A stretch of DNA of 7,641 nucleotides from Prolixibacteraceae bacterium (lineage in GTDB: Bacteria; Bacteroidota; Bacteroidia; Bacteroidales; Prolixibacteraceae). The notes under the pieces were generated by a model. The model was not told the origin of the DNA. It saw only the letters and a program-made list of their open reading frames with translations, and made no database searches. The stretch spans positions 1 through 7,641 of the forward strand of contig SKHV01000507.1 in NCBI GenBank assembly GCA_007116765.1, given 5' to 3'. The position numbers were made by a program, and so were the translations under genes. This document shows, one piece after another, positions 1-7,391 of the stretch. The stretch's first letter is position 1. Each line of letters begins with the position of its first letter.

Positions 1-497
1 AGTGTATTTGTGCTGTCAACTATTGTTGCTGAATGATTGTAATATCCAATTTCTGCATTAATATCAAAATCGAGCGAGTCAGTAGTAAGAGTTAGGGTTG
101 GGTCGCTGAGCACTACATTATGACGTGCCTTAGCCATTTCAGTATCGCCGTTATAGTTAATAAACTTGGCCCATAAGTTTATAGTATCGTTGTTAACAAT
201 ATGCACATTCCCAAATGCATCTACCACGTTAGTGTTTGTGTAGGCCCAAGCACTGTCGCATTTAATTACGATGTTGTTATGAGTGAGGTGTACGTTGCCA
301 ATCAGACGTTGTGCATTTTTCACAATAGACTGATCGGTTCGCATAATATCGGCCCATTCAATATTAATTACTTTTGTGTTACGGTTTTGTGCTTCTGTAC
401 TATTTAGAACAAGAAGAATTATTGCAAAAGATAAAATAAGCCTGACAAATATCGCCAGGCTTATTTTATATGATGAATATATTTTTGAGTTGTTCAT
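1..497 (-). CDS. OstA/LptA-like periplasmic protein, N-terminal part (cut by window edge)
   Basis: The first 165 residues are visible; the gene continues past the left edge. The start is the ATG at 497-495, 4 nt after the stop of the MoxR gene. It gives a basic N-terminus, a hydrophobic stretch (about residues 13-31) and a plausible signal-peptidase site after TEA (about residue 36). The mature part has repeating short beta-strand units of the OstA/LptA type: RLIGNVHLTHNN (64-75), VVDAFGNVHIVNNDT (91-105) and ARHNVVLSDPTLTLTTDSLDF (124-144). The pattern 'G-N-V-H-(L/I)' followed by 'D-(S/T)' is typical of the fold that binds lipopolysaccharide in the periplasmic bridge from inner to outer membrane. 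In Bacteroidota such proteins are usually annotated 'OstA-like protein'. The role in lipopolysaccharide transport is inferred from family; the C-terminus is not seen. The first 23 codons contain a terminator-like hairpin. An LptD-type C-terminal barrel cannot be excluded. Confidence 0.82.
   Translation of the reverse strand, partial: MNNSKIYSSYKISLAIFVRLILSFAIILLVLNSTEAQNRNTKVINIEWADIMRTDQSIVKNAQRLIGNVHLTHNNIVIKCDSAWAYTNTNVVDAFGNVHIVNNDTINLWAKFINYNGDTEMAKARHNVVLSDPTLTLTTDSLDFDINAEIGYYNHSATIVDSTNT
431..469 (-). terminator. Terminator-like hairpin inside the OstA-like signal-peptide codons
   Basis: ATAAAATAAGCCTG (431-444) is repeated as its exact reverse complement CAGGCTTATTTTAT (456-469), giving a 14-bp perfect stem. 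In minus-strand RNA the pairing extends by a G-U and a C-G pair (positions 455/445 and 454/446), leaving a loop of about 7 nt; on the plus strand the first of these is an A/C mismatch. The core is GC-rich (GCCTG/CAGGC). The minus-strand 3' side is U-rich (ATTTTAT then CTTTT), as in an intrinsic terminator. It begins 33 nt after the MoxR stop and spans codons 10-23 of the OstA-like gene. It could end moxR transcripts, act as an attenuator for the next gene, or affect translation. The structure is seen in the sequence; the function is inferred. Confidence 0.55.
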
Positions 498-501
498 TGG
501 T

Positions 502-1464
502 TTACATCAACTGCTTGATTATTTCTTCTACTGAAATATTTTCAGCTTCGGCTTTGTAGTTTTTGATAATACGATGGCGAAGTATTGGAATTGCAACTGC
601 TTGCACGTCTTCAATGTCGGGTGAATATTTTCCGTGCAAGGCGGCATGAGTTTTTGCTCCCAGAACAAGGTACTGCGATGCTCGTGGTCCAGCTCCCCAT
701 TTCAAATAGTTTTTGGAGATAGCAGGAGCCAGTTCCGACTCGGGTCTAGTTTTTCCGGCGAGGGTAACAGCATATTTAAGCACATTGTCGTTAATTGGGA
801 TTTTACGAATAATGTTTTGGAAGCTAATAATTTCCTTTTTGCTGATTACCTCGTTTAGTGTAACCTTGTGCGACGAGGTTGTGTTTTTTACGATTGTGAC
901 TTCGTCGTCGAATTTTGGATAGTCGAGCCACAGAGAAAACATGAACCGGTCGAGCTGAGCCTCGGGTAGAGGATAGGTTCCTTCCTGTTCAATGGGGTTT
1001 TGTGTAGCCAAAACAAAAAACGGCTCTTCGAGTTTGAAGTGATGTCCAGCCGAAGTTACTGATTTTTCCTGCATAGCTTCGAGCAGAGCCGACTGGGTTT
1101 TTGGCGGAGTACGGTTTATTTCGTCGGCCAGAATGATGTTGGCAAAAATAGGGCCTTTAATGAACTTGAATTCTTTGTTTTGATCGAGTATTTCAGTACC
1201 AATTATGTCCGATGGCATAAGGTCGGGTGTAAACTGAATACGGTTATATTGAAGACCCATTACATTGGAAATGGTATTTACGAGCATGGTTTTAGCAAGA
1301 CCGGGTACTCCAACCAAAAGACAGTGACCCTGACTAAGCATCGATATGATTACCTGTTTAATAATCTCGTCTTGTCCGTATATGGCTTTACCTATTTCGG
1401 CTATCAGTTGTTTGTATTTTACGTTCAGAGCATCAATTGCTTCTTTATCACCGTTAAAATTCAT
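502..1464 (-). CDS. MoxR-family AAA+ ATPase
   Basis: A 320-aa protein, full length for a MoxR ATPase, with no signal peptide and so cytoplasmic. Visible motifs in order: Walker A GVPGLAKT (52-59), Walker B IILADE followed by INR (110-118), sensor 1 LATQNP (152-157), the LPEAQLDRF segment with the likely arginine finger R173, and the sensor-2 motif GAGPRAS (257-263, R261) in the C-terminal lid. MoxR proteins are thought to act as ATP-driven chaperones that mature or activate specific protein complexes, commonly with DUF58 and von Willebrand factor A partners encoded next door. Here neither partner is present: a SurA-like gene lies 70 nt upstream and the OstA-like gene starts 4 nt downstream. 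All ATPase motifs look intact, so activity is likely; the substrate is unknown. Family assignment is firm, while any role in envelope assembly rests only on the neighbours. Confidence 0.95.
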   Translation of the reverse strand: MNFNGDKEAIDALNVKYKQLIAEIGKAIYGQDEIIKQVIISMLSQGHCLLVGVPGLAKTMLVNTISNVMGLQYNRIQFTPDLMPSDIIGTEILDQNKEFKFIKGPIFANIILADEINRTPPKTQSALLEAMQEKSVTSAGHHFKLEEPFFVLATQNPIEQEGTYPLPEAQLDRFMFSLWLDYPKFDDEVTIVKNTTSSHKVTLNEVISKKEIISFQNIIRKIPINDNVLKYAVTLAGKTRPESELAPAISKNYLKWGAGPRASQYLVLGAKTHAALHGKYSPDIEDVQAVAIPILRHRIIKNYKAEAENISVEEIIKQLM

Positions 1465-1515
1465 TTCTGTATATTTTTATGTGTTGCTGTTGTGCTTTTA
1501 GCTTTTTCTATTTTG

Positions 1516-1523
1516 CAAAGGTA
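1516..1523 (-). promoter_or_regulatory. Possible Bacteroidota -7 promoter element before the MoxR gene
   Basis: The minus strand reads TACCTTTG here, matching the Bacteroidota -7 consensus TAnnTTTG. It lies in the 70-nt gap between the SurA-like stop and the MoxR ATG and would give a leader of roughly 45 nt. I see no TTG/TTTG -33 element about 19 nt further upstream, so the call rests on one short motif. If real, it would allow moxR and the OstA-like gene to be transcribed separately from the isomerase genes. Confidence 0.35.
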
Positions 1524-1534
1524 AAACAGAATCC

Positions 1535-2887
1535 TTATTTAATCCACTGTCCAAATTTATAATCACAGTTTTGATAAACCGGGTCAATGCGTATGTAAGT
1601 TTTTGCCTGGCGCTCGCTAATCCATTTCTGAATGGCAGCTTCTTCTTTTTTCTGAAGAAACATGTCGTTGAGTAAGGGGTAATCGAGTGTGAGGTTTGCC
1701 TTATGTGCCTCAATTTTGTTTACCAGCCTTACCACCACTATTTCTTCGCGTTGGTTAGTGGTATTGATTGCAATAAAAGGGTCAGATATTTCGTTGGTGT
1801 TAAGTTGGGTAAGGTTTTTTGAAACTTCGGGTGGTAAATCGTTAATTTCAAAGCGCGACGAAAGTGACATGGGATGAACAACAACACCACCGTTGGTTCT
1901 TGAATCTTTATCGTGTGAGAAGCGGCGGGCAGCGTCGGCAAAGGTCAGGTTTTCTTTTCTGATTTCGTTTACAATACTGTCCATTTTCGTCACAGTATTC
2001 ACTTTAATCTCAGCATCTACTCTTGGTTTAAGAAGTATATGCTTGCAACGTACACGATCGCCTCTGCGTTCAATCATCTGAATTAGGTGAAAACCGAAAT
2101 CGCTCTTTACTACATTGGAAACTTGTCCCGGTCGCAGGTTAAATGCTGCTGCTGAAAAAGCAGGATCCATTTGAGCACGTCCGAAGAAGCCCAGATCTCC
2201 ACCTTCACGTGCACTTGGGCAATCGGAATGTAACACGGCAAACATTGAAAAGTTTTCACCGTCTTCTACGCGCTTTTTGATTCTTCGCAGCTCGTCTTTT
2301 ATTCTGTTTTCTTCTACTTCGCTAATTTTGGGAACCATTGTGATTTGAGCGTATTCAAATTGTGTGTTCACCATGGGTATCTCAGAGTCAGATAAATTTC
2401 TGTGAAATTGTCTCACTTCAGAGGGGGTAACTTTAATGTTTTCAATTATTTTGCTTCTCATTTGAGAACTTAATATTTCGTTGCGGATTACGTCATTCAA
2501 CTCAGATTTTAACTGAGCAATGCTTTTTCCAAAGTACCGTTCAACTTCTCTTTCAGAACCGAGGTGCTGCATAAAATAATCAATCCTCATGTCGAGTTGC
2601 TGATTGATTTGGTTATCGGTAACCACTATGTTTGTATCCAGTTCAGCTTCGGCAACCAATAGTTTCTCAACTAATAGGTTTTCGAATATTTCACATTTCA
2701 TATCGCCTTCGGAGGTGATGCCCTGTGCCTGATTTTGCAACACTATAGCTTCAATTTCCGACTTCATCACAATGTTTCCTCCAATTACTGCTATTATTTG
2801 GTCTATGGTCTTGTCTTGCGAAAATCCGTGATAACTAATGCTGCTGAAAATGATTAAAATAACTACTATTAGGTTGCTTTTGTGCAT
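1535..2887 (-). CDS. surA: SurA-like periplasmic peptidyl-prolyl isomerase/chaperone
   Basis: A 450-aa exported protein with the SurA layout and a length close to the family. Residues 1-23 form a signal peptide (hydrophobic core, then GFSQ). Residues about 27-165 are the helical SurA N-terminal chaperone domain, starting IDQIIAVIGGNIVMKSEIE. A first parvulin domain (about 176-274) has GGDLGFF (229-235) and the closing FGFHLIQ (264-270). A second parvulin-like domain (about 278-390) opens with CKHILLKPR (281-289) and has NGG (332-334), but its closing strand lacks the FG-x-H motif. Domain 1 lacks the opening histidine (YAQITM instead of xxHIL). SurA proteins chaperone unfolded outer-membrane proteins from the Sec translocon to the BAM complex. 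The ATG at 2887 is supported by the signal peptide and lies 9 nt after the upstream lipoprotein gene, which suggests cotranscription. The symbol is given by architecture; strict orthology to E. coli SurA was not tested. Confidence 0.88.
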   Translation of the reverse strand: MHKSNLIVVILIIFSSISYHGFSQDKTIDQIIAVIGGNIVMKSEIEAIVLQNQAQGITSEGDMKCEIFENLLVEKLLVAEAELDTNIVVTDNQINQQLDMRIDYFMQHLGSEREVERYFGKSIAQLKSELNDVIRNEILSSQMRSKIIENIKVTPSEVRQFHRNLSDSEIPMVNTQFEYAQITMVPKISEVEENRIKDELRRIKKRVEDGENFSMFAVLHSDCPSAREGGDLGFFGRAQMDPAFSAAAFNLRPGQVSNVVKSDFGFHLIQMIERRGDRVRCKHILLKPRVDAEIKVNTVTKMDSIVNEIRKENLTFADAARRFSHDKDSRTNGGVVVHPMSLSSRFEINDLPPEVSKNLTQLNTNEISDPFIAINTTNQREEIVVVRLVNKIEAHKANLTLDYPLLNDMFLQKKEEAAIQKWISERQAKTYIRIDPVYQNCDYKFGQWIK

Positions 2888-2896
2888 GATATAATA

Positions 2897-3754
2897 TTAT
2901 TGATTTAAAACCCTAAATTTATTATATTTAAGGGCATCATTATACAAACTATCCTTAATTTCTCTTAAAAAATCTAATTTTTTGCTGTTTAGCATGTATG
3001 CCCTTATTCGAGGTGTGACAAACTCAATTGGGGCTGGTTCTCCTGAAATAATAAATTCTTTAACAGCAATTATGTGTTGTTCGTTTTCGGTATTGAAAGT
3101 AATCAGTTGGTTTCTTCGTAAATATTGTTCAGTATTTTGTAATTCATAATTCATACTTCGTAACACATTGTCAAGGTATACCCAGCTATTGTCGAAATTG
3201 TCGTATTTAGTTGCAAAACTGAACATAAATTCTTCATATTCCTCAATGTCGTTTTCATTTTCGCTGTGCAGCTTGTTTTTTATCCTGTTTGGAACATCAA
3301 CTTCGATAGGCAAAATGAAATAATTAACCCGAACAATTGGGTGGCTTAGAGTGAATGATTTTTTATTTTGATTGTAATACTCCTCAATATCAGTGAATGG
3401 AATTTTCTCCTCGTTTAATGTATTTATCCTTTTGTTCCGGTAACGATGAATTAGCAATTCCTGACGATATTTTTCAATTTCATAATCTAAATCAAGTTCT
3501 TCGGGAGTAAGTTTTACTTTCGCTTCGGAGAGCAGTAACTGTTGTTTAACCCATTTGTCAATATATTTTTTTGCAAATTCGGCCGGGTCTGTATCGTTTA
3601 TTTGCAGGGTGTAGTTTCTGTCAATTTCACTTTGATATAAATAATTACCTCCCACTTCAGCTACTGCAGCACCTTTTCTGTTTTGATTTGAATTGTAGCT
3701 GCATGCCACTAGCAACAGGCTAATAATTGTTATATAGAGTAAACTATTTCTCAT
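2897..3754 (-). CDS. SurA-related lipoprotein without a recognisable active parvulin domain
   Basis: A 285-aa probable lipoprotein: the hydrophobic N-terminus ends in LLVAC, with the lipid-modified cysteine at residue 18. The next residues (SYNSNQNR) have no acidic cluster of the kind that sends some Bacteroidota lipoproteins to the cell surface, so a periplasmic-facing location is likely. Residues about 30-135 resemble the SurA/PpiC N-terminal chaperone region (AVAEVGGNYLYQSEID, then helices with KKYIDKWVKQQLLLSEA). The middle (about 140-235), where a parvulin domain would be, lacks both the GGDLG-type loop and the FG-x-H ending. The C-terminal helix (about 247-285) resembles the closing helix of these proteins. 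It probably works as a holdase-type chaperone rather than an isomerase; this is inference. It sits 10 nt after the large isomerase gene and 9 nt before the SurA-like gene, clearly one transcription unit. A divergent protein of other function remains possible. Confidence 0.75.
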   Translation of the reverse strand: MRNSLLYITIISLLLVACSYNSNQNRKGAAVAEVGGNYLYQSEIDRNYTLQINDTDPAEFAKKYIDKWVKQQLLLSEAKVKLTPEELDLDYEIEKYRQELLIHRYRNKRINTLNEEKIPFTDIEEYYNQNKKSFTLSHPIVRVNYFILPIEVDVPNRIKNKLHSENENDIEEYEEFMFSFATKYDNFDNSWVYLDNVLRSMNYELQNTEQYLRRNQLITFNTENEQHIIAVKEFIISGEPAPIEFVTPRIRAYMLNSKKLDFLREIKDSLYNDALKYNKFRVLNQ

Positions 3755-3764
3755 TTAATTATTG

Positions 3765-5699
3765 TTACAGGCTTTGAATTCTTCTAAGTTGCCTGTTATT
3801 CACTTTTATTTTGTATTTGTTCCGAAGACTTTCCATCCATTCGTCTTCAAGAATTTTTTGATAGTCAGAAATGTAGAAACCTCTTGCCTCGTCAAGTGTT
3901 TTGGGTGTTCCGGCTTTCACTACATTACCGTGTACAAATTCGTGTTGAGCATTAAAATGCGATGGTTTGGCTTCGTTAAAAACCAAATGATCGACTTTTT
4001 CATTGTCGCCTTTTTCCCATTTTCCTTTTCTTATTCTGATATTGGTTTTATCAGTGTTTATTTTTGTCAAAAGTGTGTCAGGGTTTACGACACCTTGCTC
4101 AAGCAGATTTTTGCATTGCGCAAAGGCTTCATCGTTGAGGGCATGTATTAGTAAGCCATCGAAATGCTCGGCCCATGTATACTTGTTCTTGTTGCTTTCG
4201 TAATGATTTTGAAGTCCCACGGAGTCAGTCACTGCTTTGTCCCATACTTTTTTCTGCATTATTGAAAAAAGCAACATTCCATCGCGATATTCCTGAATAG
4301 TTTGGGCAAATTCAGGGTTTTCTTTTTCCAACATTGAGTCCTGATAAAGTATAAGCACTTCGTCTTCAAAATCTTCAAAATTTGTCAAAATATTATCGGT
4401 TTGGATACTGCTTTGTCGGTGTAAATTATATGCTTCTAAAAAGTGTGTAATTGTAAAGTTTTGCTTGTTGATAGAATACAAGGAAAGATCACTAATATTT
4501 TCAGGCAATGGTAATTTTACAAGCTTGCCCTGTTTCTTGAAAAAATCTTTTAGGGTTTCAATATTTTCTTGGTGAGCTGTGAACTGGTGTTTGCTTTTCA
4601 GATTATTGATGAATTTTTGTTTGCTGTGATAGCTTCGTTGTGGGTCTCTTTTAAGTCGCAAGGTAAGCTCTTCTTTCATTTCTTCGAATGTGCGAGGCTG
4701 TCTTGTATCCAAAAGTTTAATAATATGCCAGCCAAAAGTGGTGCGCACGGGTTCTGAAATGTCGCCTATGTTTTCGATAGAAAAAGCAGCTTCCACAAAT
4801 TCGGGAACTGTAAAGGTTTTTGATATCCAGTTCATGTCTCCGTTGCGATTTGCTGAATTGGCATCGTCGGAGTGTTTTATTACCAGTTCGTTCCACTCTG
4901 CTCCACGTTTGAGTTCATCATAAATGCTGTCAATTTCAGCTTTAAGTAACTCCAAGTGATTTTGGTTCGATGTGTTGCCGGCATTGAACATTTTCATTAT
5001 GTGAGCAATATGCACTTCCCCTTCCGATTCGTATATGTCGGTAACATGAATAAGGTGATATCCGAATTCGGTTCTTACCGGCATACTTACTTCGCCTACC
5101 GGAGTGTTGTAGGCTGCATTTTCAAAGTCGACTATCATATTAAAAGCTTTGAAATATCCCAAATCGCCCTGGTTTCTTTGTACCGATGGATCGTCGGAAT
5201 GCTCAAGTGCTAATTCTTCAAATGTATTCTCGCCGTTTACAAATTTGTTTCTGATATCAATTGCCTTATTGTAACTTTTCAATGTGTCGACGGGCGATGC
5301 ATCCTGAGGTAGCGAAAGAAGAATATGGCTTGCTTTAATTTCGTTAATTGTTCGGAAATAGACTTCTTCAATCATCTCGTCGGTAATGGTAATATCGGTC
5401 AGATATTGTTTGGCAAGCTCGTCGCGGTATCCTTTTAGTTCATCAGTAAACTCTGAGAGGGTATCCATTCCAAGCTTCTCGGCCTCAAGTACTTTTAGTT
5501 TATAGTCAATGAAGAGTTCCATATACTCTTCGGGAGTTTTCTTCTGTGATTCATCAAAAAGTTGAGAGTTGTTTTTGATATATATTTGTTCATACTGTTC
5601 TGTTGAAATATTGGTGTTGCCAATTGTAACAATAGTTTTTTGGGCAAATAAGTAACCCGAAATAATGAATAAAACAAAAAACAATACAATCTTCTTCAT
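3765..5699 (-). CDS. Large periplasmic peptidyl-prolyl isomerase with two parvulin domains
   Basis: A 644-aa exported protein of the PpiC/SurA group. Residues 1-19 are a signal peptide ending GYLFA before Gln20; there is no lipobox. Residues about 20-118 form an N-terminal helical chaperone segment. Parvulin domain 1 (about 122-220) has ASHILLSLP (123-131), GDLGYF (178-183) and FGYHLIHV (212-219). Parvulin domain 2 (about 228-332) has VHIAHIM (229-235), GDMNWI (287-292) and FGWHIIKL (322-329). Both therefore keep the opening and closing histidines and look competent for proline isomerisation. Residues 333-644 have no family I can name with certainty: they contain a helical stretch, then a segment from about 497 (HYESNKNKYTW) to the C-terminus (YKIKVNNRQL) that resembles a worn parvulin module with a closing helix. 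It is the first gene of the three-gene SurA-like run; 89 nt separate it from guaB and I see no clear promoter there. The likely role is folding of outer-membrane or periplasmic proteins. Confidence 0.9.
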   Translation of the reverse strand: MKKIVLFFVLFIISGYLFAQKTIVTIGNTNISTEQYEQIYIKNNSQLFDESQKKTPEEYMELFIDYKLKVLEAEKLGMDTLSEFTDELKGYRDELAKQYLTDITITDEMIEEVYFRTINEIKASHILLSLPQDASPVDTLKSYNKAIDIRNKFVNGENTFEELALEHSDDPSVQRNQGDLGYFKAFNMIVDFENAAYNTPVGEVSMPVRTEFGYHLIHVTDIYESEGEVHIAHIMKMFNAGNTSNQNHLELLKAEIDSIYDELKRGAEWNELVIKHSDDANSANRNGDMNWISKTFTVPEFVEAAFSIENIGDISEPVRTTFGWHIIKLLDTRQPRTFEEMKEELTLRLKRDPQRSYHSKQKFINNLKSKHQFTAHQENIETLKDFFKKQGKLVKLPLPENISDLSLYSINKQNFTITHFLEAYNLHRQSSIQTDNILTNFEDFEDEVLILYQDSMLEKENPEFAQTIQEYRDGMLLFSIMQKKVWDKAVTDSVGLQNHYESNKNKYTWAEHFDGLLIHALNDEAFAQCKNLLEQGVVNPDTLLTKINTDKTNIRIRKGKWEKGDNEKVDHLVFNEAKPSHFNAQHEFVHGNVVKAGTPKTLDEARGFYISDYQKILEDEWMESLRNKYKIKVNNRQLRRIQSL

Positions 5700-5788
5700 A
5701 ATTAATTTGTATTTATATTGAATGAATAATGAAATATCATGACTTCACTGTATGTTATAGAAAACAGAACGCTAAAAGTGACGATAAA

Positions 5789-7261
5789 TTATCGGCTGCT
5801 GTAATTTGGAGCTTCGCGAGTAATTGCTACATCGTGAGGGTGACTTTCGTTTACCCCCGATGCAGTTATTCTGGTGAATTTTGATTTATGCAATTCTTTA
5901 ATATTTGCTGCACCACAATAGCCCATGCCCGCTCGTAAGCCACCAATCATTTGGAAAATTACTTCGTACAGAGTTCCTTTATAAGGAACACGTGCTGCAA
6001 TTCCTTCAGGAACCAGTTTTTTAATGTCTTCTTCCATATCCTGAAAATAGCGGTCTTTAGAACCAGCCTGCATGGCTTCAACCGATCCCATTCCACGGTA
6101 AGCTTTAAATTTTCTTCCCTGAAAAAGAATGGTTTCACCTGGCGATTCTTCCACACCTGCAAACAGGCCGCCTGCCATTATTGAATCGGCACCGGCAGCT
6201 AATGCTTTCACAATATCGCCCGAATAGCGTAATCCTCCATCGGCAATAACCGGTACACCTGAGCCTTTTAGTGCTTTAGCTACATTATGTATTGCCGATA
6301 ATTGAGGTACTCCAACCCCGGCAATAACGCGAGTTGTACAAATTGAACCCGGACCAATACCTACTTTCACGGCATCGGCACCTGCGAGTACAAGGTCGGT
6401 GGCTGCCTGAGCTGTGGCTATGTTTCCAACAATAAAGTCTTTTTCAGGATACATTGATTTGGCTCTGCGCAAGGTTTCCAGCACATATTTTGAATGTCCG
6501 TGTGCAGTATCTATTACGATAGCATCCGCATCGGCTTTTACAAGTCTGTCTATGCGTTCCATGCTGTCGCCACTTACGCCTACAGCTGCAGCAACACGCA
6601 AGCGTCCTTTTATATCCTTGCATGCATTGGGTTTGTCTTTCGCTTTTGTAATGTCCTTATAGGTTACCAAACCAATAAGCTTGTTGTTTTTGTCAACAAC
6701 CGGTAACTTTTCAATTTTATTTTCCTGTAAAATTCCGGCCGCTTTCTCAAGGTTTGTCGATTCGTTTGTGGTAACCAGATTTTTGGTGGTCATAACCTCA
6801 CTAATGGGTTTGTCGTATCTCTTTTCAAAGCGCAAGTCGCGGTTAGTTACAATACCTACCAGGTAACCCTCTTTGTCAACAACCGGAATGCCACCAATTT
6901 TGTAGGTTCTCATCATTTCGAGCACATCGGCAACAGTTTTTTCCTTTTGAACTGTTATAGGGTCATAAATCATTCCATTTTCGGCACGTTTTACCGTGGT
7001 AACCTGCCTTATTTGCTCGTTAATGCTCATGTTTTTGTGTATTACTCCAATACCGCCTTCACGAGCAATAGCTATTGCCATTGTCGATTCGGTTACTGTA
7101 TCCATGGCTGCCGAAACAATTGGCGTATTTAGTGCAATGTTTCGGGTAAGCATACTTGCTAGGCTAACTTCTCGTGGGAGTACTTCTGAATAAGCAGGTA
7201 CTAACAGCACATCATCAAATGTTAAACCTTCGCTGATTATTCTATCTGATATGAACGACAT
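5789..7261 (-). CDS. guaB: IMP dehydrogenase
   Basis: A 490-aa cytoplasmic enzyme of normal family length. It oxidises IMP to XMP with NAD+, the committed step of guanine nucleotide synthesis. The N-terminus (ISEGLTFDDVLLVPAYSEVLP) is characteristic. Two CBS domains (about 95-210, including KIGGIPVVD and KIEKLPVVD) interrupt the barrel; in the family they bind purine nucleotides for control. The catalytic loop GPGSICTTR (303-311) holds the active-site Cys308 and the potassium-binding turn. DGG (341-343), MAGGLFAGVEESPGE (362-376) and YRGMGS (388-393) line the IMP site. The mobile flap has EGIAARVPYKG (419-429) with the catalytic Arg424. All key residues are present. The ATG at 7261 gives the standard start MSFISDRI. 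It is divergent from recQ across 141 nt, with a -7 element close upstream. It could be cotranscribed with the isomerase genes 89 nt downstream, but the sequence does not settle this. Confidence 0.98.
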   Translation of the reverse strand: MSFISDRIISEGLTFDDVLLVPAYSEVLPREVSLASMLTRNIALNTPIVSAAMDTVTESTMAIAIAREGGIGVIHKNMSINEQIRQVTTVKRAENGMIYDPITVQKEKTVADVLEMMRTYKIGGIPVVDKEGYLVGIVTNRDLRFEKRYDKPISEVMTTKNLVTTNESTNLEKAAGILQENKIEKLPVVDKNNKLIGLVTYKDITKAKDKPNACKDIKGRLRVAAAVGVSGDSMERIDRLVKADADAIVIDTAHGHSKYVLETLRRAKSMYPEKDFIVGNIATAQAATDLVLAGADAVKVGIGPGSICTTRVIAGVGVPQLSAIHNVAKALKGSGVPVIADGGLRYSGDIVKALAAGADSIMAGGLFAGVEESPGETILFQGRKFKAYRGMGSVEAMQAGSKDRYFQDMEEDIKKLVPEGIAARVPYKGTLYEVIFQMIGGLRAGMGYCGAANIKELHKSKFTRITASGVNESHPHDVAITREAPNYSSR

Positions 7262-7291
7262 ATGTGAGATTTTTTATTAGAATTTTGACTG

Positions 7292-7299
7292 CAAAGCTA
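7292..7299 (-). promoter_or_regulatory. Probable guaB -7 promoter element
   Basis: The minus strand reads TAGCTTTG, a full match to the Bacteroidota -7 consensus TAnnTTTG, about 30 nt before the guaB ATG, giving a leader of roughly 20-25 nt. It is preceded on the minus strand by a run of T residues. No clear TTG/TTTG -33 element stands at the expected distance. The location in a divergent intergenic region, where guaB must have its own promoter, supports the call. I see no riboswitch-like or purine-box structure in the rest of the 141-nt gap. Confidence 0.5.
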
Positions 7300-7391
7300 A
7301 AAAAAAACAGTTAATCTTACCGGCTTATATCTATGAATAATGGCTTTTTAATAATATTTAAAAAAATAGTTTTAATTTGTTGAAAAAATAA

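Noticed and set aside
201..407. 68-codon open frame on the plus strand, antisense to the OstA-like gene
   Set aside because: The minus-strand frame shows a signal peptide and OstA-type repeats; the plus-strand translation has no recognisable features and is a shadow.
1498..1713. Minus-strand open frame of 71 codons overlapping the end of the SurA-like gene
   Set aside because: It lies in another frame over well-conserved SurA coding sequence, and its low-complexity product resembles nothing known.
5700..5788. 89-nt gap upstream of the large isomerase as a promoter or terminator site
   Set aside because: No TAnnTTTG motif on the minus strand and no GC-rich hairpin with a U-tract were found, so nothing could be supported.
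5782..5794. Palindrome CGATAA-A-TTATCG across the guaB stop codon
   Set aside because: Six-base AT-rich arms with a one-base centre cannot form a stable RNA hairpin and no U-tract follows; not a credible terminator or operator on this evidence.
7370..7385. TAATTTG as a possible recQ -7 promoter element
   Set aside because: It is one base short of the TAnnTTTG spacing and has no clear -33 partner; such strings are expected by chance in this AT-rich leader.
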